Below, one piece after another: positions 44,237-53,425 of a stretch of DNA of 53,425 bases (positions within the stretch are counted from its first letter, which is position 1; every line of letters begins with the position of its first letter). Both the position numbers and the translations under genes were made by a program. The stretch lies in contig NW_019091621.1 of NCBI RefSeq assembly GCF_001949145.1, forward strand, positions 287,549 to 340,973, in the 5' to 3' direction. Source of the stretch: Acanthaster planci. Lineage: Eukaryota > Echinodermata > Asteroidea > Valvatida > Acanthasteridae. The notes beneath the pieces were generated by a model that searched no databases, was not told the origin of the DNA, and worked only from the letters and a program-made list of their open reading frames with translations.

Positions 44237-47200
44237 AAAGAGCGAAGCAAAATGAGGACAATGGCAGGAATTCAGTCAGTCATTTGTGTCTTCTGAGGAC
44301 CTATAGCATAAATTACGAAGTGTTGGTTCTTTATTGTTGTCACTTCTGCTTGGAAATCATTGCATACACACCTGTATTAGACCTGGAATGATGTGGGAGC
44401 CAGAGGAATACGTCTTGTCATGGACCTGGTGCCGGTAGATATGCCTCAGTTTCTGAGGTCGGTCCGGAGCTGTACTTCGGGCCTTTCCTTGTATGGCCTG
44501 AGGTTAACTTTGTTCATGTATATCTACACAAGGGATGATCCTGCAGATAAAAACCTGAGAAGTTATGCTTATGTTGGAAACCTGGAATTGTAATCTGAAG
44601 TGCCGGTGCAAGTATGAATTGGCACGTGTACATGTACCCGGTGCACGTGTAGGTGACATGGAGGAATGTACTTTTTATTCCTCCATAGTGCAACTGACGT
44701 GTTTTGCAAATGTTCAGACTTGTGCTTACACATGTTAATTCTAAGGCTAAGCCCGACAATGTCCAACATGGGTCGCCTTCCATGGGGTGTCGATGATGAG
44801 AGCAGCAGGCATGCAACTTTTCCTCCTTTCCTCATTTTGTACTTCACACTCATGCCAATGAAAATTGAATAACACTGTACAAAGTTTTGTAAAAATTGGA
44901 ATTTCCTCGTTTTTTGTCCAAGTCCATGTTGCATGACCGGAGCAGTGATCAAAAGATCAAAAGACCTTTTCACATGAGCACCGATAACAGAGGTCCTATG
45001 CTATGAAATCACATCGATGTTACAATCACAGGGATACCGTGTCTTGTGAAGGTTGACCTCTGTCAAAAAAATGCACAGTTATAGCACGGGTCCCAAGCGA
45101 TCGTCACGGAGATCGAGACCTCCTCCCAAACTTGGCATCAATGTGAAATCTGTGTAATGATCACCGCAATTGGCCGTGTGAATGCAAAGCACGTGATCGT
45201 TGCGAGGGTCCTTTGAGTTGAATCTCATCACGCATGCGCACCCATTTGTTGACATCTTCAAAAATGGCGGTTGGCTACTCCAAATTGTGATGTCGAAAAA
45301 TGGAAGGTCTTCATTTCTTTGTTCCGATCGGGCTGCTTAATCTAGCATGTAGGCTAGCAGAACGGAACATGCAATAAACTACATGAACTATCGAATTCCA
45401 CAAAAAATGCATTGCCTGCAAACGCATGGCTGGAAAACCGCAGGTACCGCATGATTCTAACATTTAAAACATAGCCACCATAGTACCGGTACCAGTGATG
45501 CAATTTAACCTTTGACCGCAATTGCAAATCGTGGCAAAACGGGGAATGTCGGTTACGCGATAAACATTGCACTTTGTGAAAGCCCATGAAGAAATCTCAC
45601 ACATCATAAGACACAGACACTGTGGTGCTGACTGTCGCAGATGTGTGGTTTTGGCGCTCGTGTGAAAAGGCCTTTTTTCTGTTGTTGGATTCTGTCGGGT
45701 TCAGCAGGGTGCGTAGAGAAAATCTGCCGGTGGTTATTGTCTACACGTATGGCCCCTGTACAGGTATCGTATGTACATGTACAATGTATCGTCAAAATTG
45801 TGAATTAATGGAATGAAGTGGTCGTGGGAGTATTCAATCCAAGCTTCCGTCGTATTACCACCTTGCATTTATACATGTCTGACTGTGTCATATCACTAGA
45901 CAAATGATGAGACAGATGTGTTTATGTAGCATTCAAAATAGCCGTTGGAAATTCAGAATTGAGTGGTGATGGGGTGCCCATTGAAGGTGTGCAGAGCACA
46001 AAATAGCTTTGTTGGGGTTGGATTGTGCACATGGCCAAACCTGTTGCTGGCAGATGCTCACGCATCTCTGTTTTTTTCCTTTGCAGAGACAGGTGCACCG
46101 TTAAACTTGTTAACCTAGCACCTACACATTTCAAAGACATGTCCGTTGTCACCAGACACCAAGTATGGGGAGAAAATTCCTGACAAGTCAAAGAGCCATG
46201 TCACGCTTGGCTCGGTGTTTGTGCCACAAGTGCCTTCAAATCTGCACATGTTTTGTTCAATGAGGATACTGTCTCCATATCATGGTACAACTGTACAGGT
46301 CGTTTAAGGCAATGTGTATGTTGGCCATGGGGGTTGTAAAGGTTGGCTGTTTTTTAGGAGTATTTGTAAATTCCCAGCTTTAAATTTCTTGCTTATTGTC
46401 CTGTCTTAGATGTTCAGAGAATGAATGAATCTACAAGAATATGCTGTACCAGGGGTATCATGTACAAACATGTAGGCATGTTCAGAGGTCAGAACAGCCT
46501 TGTAAACATGCATACATGTATACATGTACATGCGTAAAGTAACGTGTTGCCTTTCTTGTGCCCAGAAGAAATTTGAATATTTTTTGTATTCGTGAGCCAT
46601 TGTATGAGTTGAAGTTTCTTCAGTTTTTTTAGAAACAATTGTGTCGTGATGTTGCTGAGGTCTAACTTTTTATCCGTCTTCCAAATCGAGATTGCAACTG
46701 CACATGTACGTGTATATGTACACTGTACATGTACATGCAGCCAGGAATGCATGCTGGCTGCATGTACTAGTATACATGTATGTACGATGTACAATGTAGT
46801 CTCCTAATCTTGTACACAGTACAGAATGACATCTTTGCGTTGCAGTGTGCAAAGAAACCTGAAGGCTTCTGGGTTCTAAACCTTGTTATTCCTAGTCAAA
46901 GGTGAAGTCTGTGTAATCCTCAGTGAATGTTTTCAGTGTTGAAGTTCTTTTTTTCTGCTGCAGCAGCTGCAGCTGTTCCTGCATTGTGTACATTGGGGTT
47001 TTGTTTCCATAGTGTTGATTCCAAATTTAAGATATATTATTACCAAATCAGAGAGAAGTGGGGAAAACCAAGAATTTTTAAAAGTAAAATCACTATGGAA
47101 CAAAGGTGAAGGATGTACTTCCTTACAGTTTAAGAGATAACCACTTTTCAATGTTTTTAATTAATGCTATTGAGACATCTCAATTTTGAGAACTCAAAAT

Positions 47201-50200
47201 TACAAATGAATTTCAGCAAAGCTAACAGTTATATAATTCAAATAGTCAAATGTATGATTCACAATTTAAATGTACTGACGGCCTATTCACCCAACTAGAT
47301 CATTTTATTTTGCAATAATTTCTCACAAATGTTATGTTAAGTTTGGGCACCAATTGTTCACTACAGATGTTGTCCATGAGTGTTGAGTAAATGTTGCTGC
47401 ACATTTCACTGGCTTAAGTGGTTTAGTCACTAGGGAAGGGCAGTGTTGGAGGTGGGATGTATACAGCGAGTAAAGATTTTATAAACAGGTTTATGGTATA
47501 ACCCATGTGCAAGGCTGTATTGGAATAACTTGGCCTTGGCTTAAAATGAAGCACAAGTTCGTGGTTGTGGCTGCAGCTACTTTTCTAGAAAGCCGTGTGT
47601 AATTTCAAGCTGCAACCAAGTAATTCTGATACAGCCTCAGTAGAATATTTGTACATGTATGGCACTTGGGTTCGAGGTGAGGATGAGCACATCCAATTGG
47701 TGGGAATAGACAGGGTCATGTGATATTCCTTATCCAATCAGATCAGATTATATTAAAATTGCTCATACTGTTTCACATTTACTCAGGCGTGGCCCTAGTA
47801 ACCAACCGAGCTTGTGTCCTGCAGTACAGTGCAAAACCTTGATGGTTATTGAATTTCAGTGCTGCTGAGGAAAACTTGACAGCATTGTACATTACAGTAC
47901 CTCTGCAATGTTGTTATGTGTAGTGGCAGATTGGCTCAAGTTAAGTATTTACATAGATGTTCTGTTGCCTTTCAGAGTGCAAATTAATTTCAAAAGTTAA
48001 TTGCCACACGACCTCTTGACCTGGGCCAAATATCATAACACTGCTAAGCACACAATTTTGTGCTACAATGTACATGTAGGTATATGCACATGAAATGGTG
48101 GCTGGGCTTTTCAGTTAAAAAGTTACGTAAAACCAGGTGTTTGATTTTTTTTTTGTTTATTAAGATTAATAGGTGTAATAAATGACTAATAATAATGCCC
48201 CATAATTTTTTCAAAGGGAAAGGTTGGAATATCGTTAACCCTAACAGTCTTTATTCCTCCGATTTCAATTTGGTTTTACATACACCCTGTAGGGTTAGGG
48301 TCAAAAGTGAACACTATTCTATACAGACTGAAAGGATAGGCATGTTACCATGTGCGTGTATACTGTACTATTGTAACTAGTATGCACATGGACCTGTCAG
48401 ATATAACCTACTGTGATACAATTGACTTCACATGTTCAAATCCTGAATACATTTTCTACTAGCCTTCTAACATTTACATTAAATTCTGAAAGTTTCCATA
48501 TAGAGTTCGATCGATACCAGTTCCCTTGTTTATACTCGTAGGTACATGCAGGTCTCACTTACATGGGCGTCTGTTCTGTTTTGACATATTGCACACGTGC
48601 CCGGCTTATTCATGTAAATATTTGCACAAAAATCATCCAAAAATGTATTTTTGATAATGTTTATCATACACTGATGGGGAAGGCATATTTTACAAGTTGG
48701 CGGTCATTACATTTTGCATTTTGTACGCGGTAAAAAGAGTAATGAACGTGTATATGGATTGCAATTGTTGTTGTCAAGTTTCTCACCAAAAATTAATGTT
48801 GAAAATACAAAATATTGAAAATACACTTGTAAATTGTACAAATGATTGTTTACCTTGTAAAAAATGGGCAATTTTTGATAGAATGTTGTGAAATATACTT
48901 ACTTGTGATAATATCTGGGCATTGCACTGCAAATGAAAGATATTTTTCCTTTGGAACTCCTAGTTGTGACTTCATATTTGTAAAGAGTTTAAAGAAAAAA
49001 GAAAACCTCTGTCCATTCGTGTAGTGTGAACAAATTCAAACCCACCAACCATTTAGTATTGCATGCGTATTCTTGAATCAGCTGAAATGTAGACAAGTCC
49101 TCCCCCCCCCAAAAAAAGCCTGCACCTGTTTAACTGTGTAGTGCAGTAATCGTGTCTGAGCAAGTTACTCATCAAGTGTAAAGCCACCTTCAAAGCAGAA
49201 GTTGATGTAACTTTGAGGCATAGTCTTCAGCTTCGTCAGATTGTATTCAACACATATAAAATCCAAATGCCCAGTTTAACATACATGTATCGTAGAGTGG
49301 TTGCAGGTTAGAGTTATGGGTGGTCATTGCTGTTGTAGACAGGTTGTGTTTCTTTTTGTTTGTTTGTTTGTTTGTTTGTTTCAGCTTTTTGTTCCAGTTG
49401 TTGCTTTACTTCTTTGAACTGCTCAGTACTCCTGTTTGCGTGTTGACTTTAATGCATAAAACAAATTTCAAAACTGGAATTTCCACCATTGTTATCAGTT
49501 CACGTAGTACAATTCCACTCCCTCTAGATTTCAAAAGGGTATGGAGTAGTTTTTCAATGGAGACGGTCATCCATGCAGAAACACGGGGGGATTTCCATGC
49601 ATGTGGACTAGATAGATATCCCAAAGTGGACAGGATTAAAGACAAAAAATGACACATCGGGAATGATTTGTAAATTGCACGGTATCGTTTTGTTTTGGGT
49701 TCCTGTCTTGTTGCTTGAAGGTGAAAAGTGAGTCTGCAAGACTTGTATTTATGAAAAATGTTTAAAATGCTAGTTAGTATTCAGTTCATTGTTAACTTTT
49801 CATTTCTCTTTTGCAGTGTTGATGCAAAAAAGGTCTCTGTACATTGTATTAATCAACCCACTTGTATTAAGCACAGTAATTGTTTTTGTAAAGCGTCACA
49901 TATCGTTTCTTTTAATCTAATGTACTGCTATTATTTGGGGGCAAATGTAGAGGCTTCATATTTTAGATTACCTTTACATTAATTTAAACTGAACTATTAA
50001 AGTTAATATGATGTATTCCGATTGCGGCAAGGATGATATGAGAATAGAACAAAGTGTATGTTTTTTGGCATAGATTAGCTGCAAACTCACTGTACGCAGG
50101 ACAAAATGACCTTTCTTTTGTTTAACAAGAGCTTCTCTGCAAGAAATATTTCTCTGAACCGTATGCAATATTCTTTGTGTGGGCAGGCTGCTAGTGTTTG

Positions 50201-50760
50201 GAAGTGTGATATACCTTGGTCTCACATCGTTTCTGTGATGTTAGTGGTGTTCTTGGTCTGGGCCATGCTTTTTCCTTTTTTGTTACTACCGTAAGACCTC
50301 TAACAGTGCCCCATTTGTTCCTAGGAATGGTTGGATATATAGATCTGTGGCATGAATTTGAAAAGGTGAGAAGTGATGTGCAGGATTTGTGCACTTTGGT
50401 TGATACTGTCGAGGAAATGTCCTCGCTCATCACGTCTAGGTCAGAGGTGGTTGTAAAAATTTAAATTCCTTGCACGTCATATGCACTCAGAATAATCGTC
50501 CATTTCCCCGTCCCTGCAAATAATGTATTCTGGGTGAATATTTTGCTGTCCAATTCACGTAGAAGATGCTCTTTTTTCAGAAACACAAATCATACTTTTT
50601 ATGAAAATAGATTGTTTTGGCTACGTGTACAAACGAGACCAGTGTTTCTGGGAGGAAATCTGATGATGTACCTTTTGTATTGAATGGAATGAGAAAACTT
50701 TACCATACAAACCTAACACCTGTTCAGGTCTATGCATATTTTGACACAGAAAGAAATAAA
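44237..50760 (+). other. PAR6 3' UTR and downstream flank
   Basis: No coding exon supported. Plus-strand AATAAA signals include 45373-45378 and 50755-50760. TACATGTA palindromes continue to about 48.1 kb and then thin out. A (GTTT)n run lies at 49353-49382. Overlapping short frames near 44.5-47 kb are due to repeats. Confidence 0.4.
49353..49382. repeat. (GTTT)n microsatellite
   Basis: About seven uninterrupted TTTG units. Confidence 0.9.
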
Positions 50761-50809
50761 GAGGGGAGACATGACGAAGTAGAACCATGAAATTTACCTT
50801 CGCTCTGAC

Positions 50810-50815
50810 TTTATT
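50810..50815 (-). terminator. Candidate poly(A) signal of the right-edge coiled-coil gene
   Basis: AATAAA on the minus strand (TTTATT at 50810-50815), preceded by CACAACAC. A second minus-strand AATAAA lies at 51186-51191. Both are downstream of the 52791 stop. Which is used is unknown. Confidence 0.3.
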
Positions 50816-52790
50816 GTGTTGTGCAAGGAGGTCCACATGGAGTCCTGCTTTAATTGTGCACCACGACCTTTTACCGACACAATATCCACAAACTACAGTT
50901 TACAACATCCATTCACTAATCTTCACCTTACTCAAAACCCTGCTGTAATTGGCACATTTTCTTCTAATAAAAACTGAGCCTGTGTTAGGAAACCAACATG
51001 TAAGAATGGGATAAGTTGAAAATTTAATTTCCAAGCTTTGGACCAGAGATGATGGCACTGCAATACTCCTGGGATAAAGCAGGTATTTGTTACTAACTCA
51101 AAGCGGATTTGAAACCTCAACGCTGATTGGTGCATGCTTATCCCAAAGCAACAGCGCAATATCAACTGTCAACTATCAATAAGTCTTTATTCCATACCAG
51201 GTATGTTCTATTCATGGAAATTAAAATACCCACACAACTAAATATACTGTCAATAGCTCGACATGATGAACATACCACGTAAATAACATTCCCCCAGGAG
51301 GCTGTCATTTTTAATGAGGCAAATCTTTCAAGCACTCGGAGTCTCAACTGATGGGACCACAGCTCAATGGGAAATCTTGTGTACACTGACTTGGTGTTGG
51401 ACAGTTACATGTACATGAAAACGTGACATTTCTGACTCGCACGCACAGAACATTTCTGCTTTCCGATGCCAAGAGGCTGAAGGCATTTGCTGAACTCATG
51501 CTCACAGAGCATATATGGATATGGAACACTGAATATGACCGCATTCAGATTATACACATAGGTCTATTATTTCCCTGTGCCAACTATGTACTGGTGATTA
51601 CGAGCTAGTGATGTTTTTAAAGCTAAAGATTTAAAATAATACATCTCCATTTCCATAGAATGGGCATTTTCACTCTTCATTACACAAACCCAGGATCAAA
51701 TCATTCACTGGTTCTTAAATCACAGAAAATTCGAGCAAAATGTTAGCTGGATATCCATTCAGTGATTGTTAACTTCTAATTTCAAATAAACAATAAAAAA
51801 AATAGACAGCCCCAAACTGTGCAACCATTGTGGTACATGTTCCGACAGGTCCGACATTCTGATCCCAGCAAAATATTCACCTAATCATTGAATGTCGCCC
51901 AAATTTGTCTTTCAGAAAGACTTCTCAGATATGCTTAAAGCCGTCCTCTTAAAGCTTATTCCACTTTCAAAATAAATACACATTAACTTTATCTTACACA
52001 TGGGCCATATTTACACTTTTGCGCCCCGTTAGTGTAATGTGCCAAATCGGTTTACTGGAAAAACCAGCAAATTTCTAGTCGTGCACAAACACCATAAAAA
52101 AAGGATAAAATTTCCTGCTTGCCTCAAGTAGTAACAATTAACCCTGAGAAAAAATGGTATTACAAGTGGATGACTTGGAACTACAAATAACTCACACACG
52201 TAGACAAAATCACGGAACACCACTCAAAGGCTTGAGAAACTGTAATGTGCATCATGGACGTTTGATGAATTTCAGTAAGACATGAAAGGCCTTTTTTTTC
52301 ACTTTTTAATGTTTTAATTTAAACCCTATGGTGTTATTAACAACATACCTTTTTTTCCAGTTTCAATACTACTTGGATTATTCTACTAAACCAAACACCC
52401 AGCATTTTTTTAAGAAGGGGCTCCACGTTTGCCCACTAACAGAGTTTTTGTGCCTAAACTAAGCCAAAGAAGCACCGTGCCTATTGCAACCAGATACAAA
52501 CATTCATTTGTCATTGGAGATTCCATAAACAGTTCTTGTAAGCTGAAACTGACGATGGGAAAATTGACTGTCTCCCTAACTCTACGCATGCTCGGAAGCC
52601 TTTTTTTTTTGTAAAGCAATGCAGTGCAGGTTGTTAGTACTGTATTCTCACATCTCTTTACATAAATCAGGCCCATTCTTCTGAGGGCAAGCCCTCTTGC
52701 CAAGTGTGTCAGGAAAGCATGTTGGGCAATCCAGTGTACAACACTATGCAAGTGTACCCTTTAACTAGAGCCCCCCATGCTTTCTCTGTA
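50816..52790 (-). other. Probable 3' UTR of the coiled-coil gene, or its last intron
   Basis: AT-rich with no coding signal I can support. If the possible donor at 52802 is used, this is intron and a further coding exon must lie to the left; I could not find a convincing one. Confidence 0.35.
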
Positions 52791-53160
52791 TCAGTGCTGT
52801 ACCTGTACAGGATGCAATATATCCATTTCCTTTCGGATCTTCATCAGGTCAAAAGCCTTCTCGTCCGGAGTGGCCAGCCCTCGTTCTGGGGACTTGCTCT
52901 GTAATCCCGCAGCTGCCACCGTTTTTCCCCTTCCCTTGCCAGCAGCCTTCTGCTCAGCTCTCTGCTCCTTGAGCCAAGTCTCATAGGACTTTTCTTTCTC
53001 CTGGGCAGCCCGCTGTTCATCTTCCACTTTGATCTTCTGCTGTTGGATGGCCTTGCGTTTGTTCTCTGCCTGGCGCCGTTCCTTGGCCTTCTTCTGGGCC
53101 AGCCAGTCATCATAGGACTTCTTGTCCCCAGAGGCCTTGGACTTGGCCTCCTGAAAGGGG
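52791..53160 (-). CDS. Coiled-coil protein exon with repeated SY-x-x-WL motif
   Basis: The acceptor TATCCTGCAG lies to the right of 53160. The frame begins PFQEAKSKASGDKKSYDDWL and runs as a highly charged helix (KAKERRQAENKRKAIQQQ), then a second EKSYETWLKEQRAEQK, and ends KAFDLMKIRKEMDILHP before TGA at 52791-52793. Alternatively it is spliced at CAG|GTACAG (exon start 52803). The K-S-Y-x-x-W-L repeat in an E/K/R/Q-rich coil resembles coiled-coil proteins of the CCDC34, CCDC181 or MAP9 kind, which associate with microtubules or cilia. I cannot assign an orthologue. Upstream exons lie beyond the window. Confidence 0.6.
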
Positions 53161-53425
53161 CTGCAGGATAAAAACAGGAGATAAGCCATGTCACTCCATG
53201 TTCCCCATAACAAGAAGACCCCCAAAAATTGTCCATATCAAAACATATAACTTTGCTACCTCAAGTGATCCACATGGGAAGGAGTTCCACACACTGACAT
53301 CACCTGACACCGTGAGCACAAACCCAATAAGGCTGGTCTCAGAAATTCTAAGCATTTTAAATTAAGCAAGCACTTCAATTTTCGGACATGCTATCACTTT
53401 TTGATGGCTGATATACCACTTTAAC
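53161..53425 (-). other. Intron upstream of the coiled-coil exon
   Basis: It begins with the acceptor GTTTTTATCCTGCAG on the minus strand. No exon recognised to the window edge. Confidence 0.5.

Overview
This is a eukaryotic, animal genomic window. It holds intron-split genes with canonical GT-AG junctions, long AT-rich non-coding tracts and an assembly gap of Ns (25520-25851). The genes CNGB, CNBD1 and PAR6, together with a DNA vocabulary rich in the palindromes TACATGTA and TAGGCCTA, suggest an invertebrate deuterostome. An echinoderm is my first guess and amphioxus a possible alternative. This is inference; the sequence alone does not prove the species.

Layout. (1) 60-2455, minus strand: the 5' part of a CNBD1-like gene, five exons reconstructed in frame, running off the left edge. 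(2) 2456-3555: a divergent, probably bidirectional promoter region. (3) 3564-20666, plus strand: a cyclic-nucleotide-gated channel beta subunit (CNGB3/CNGB1 type). Nineteen coding exons join without a frame break into about 1147 residues. (4) 20667-25519: 3' UTR and intergenic DNA, ending at the gap. (5) 25858-26700, minus strand: an intronless gene for a secreted or GPI-anchored two-Ig-domain protein. (6) 26701-29298: a repeat-rich spacer with several inverted-repeat elements and the PAR6 promoter. (7) 29299-44236, plus strand: PAR6 (PARD6), three exons, 370 residues, with a 13.4-kb first intron full of TACATGTA repeats, a tRNA-derived SINE and a hAT-like element. (8) 44237-52790: PAR6 3' UTR and intergenic DNA with convergent poly(A) signals. 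(9) 52791-53160, minus strand: an exon of a coiled-coil protein that runs off the right side.

Functional links. CNGB and CNBD1 belong to cyclic-nucleotide-binding families and sit head to head. From memory, CNGB3 and CNBD1 are also divergent neighbours in human 8q21, so this looks like an ancient conserved gene pair and is the most interesting observation here. PAR6 (cell polarity), the Ig protein and the coiled-coil protein have no evident functional link to that pair. I see no bacterial-type system, CRISPR array or credible functional RNA gene, and nothing that is clearly a new molecular system. The unexplained structure is mostly mobile or foldback repeat DNA.
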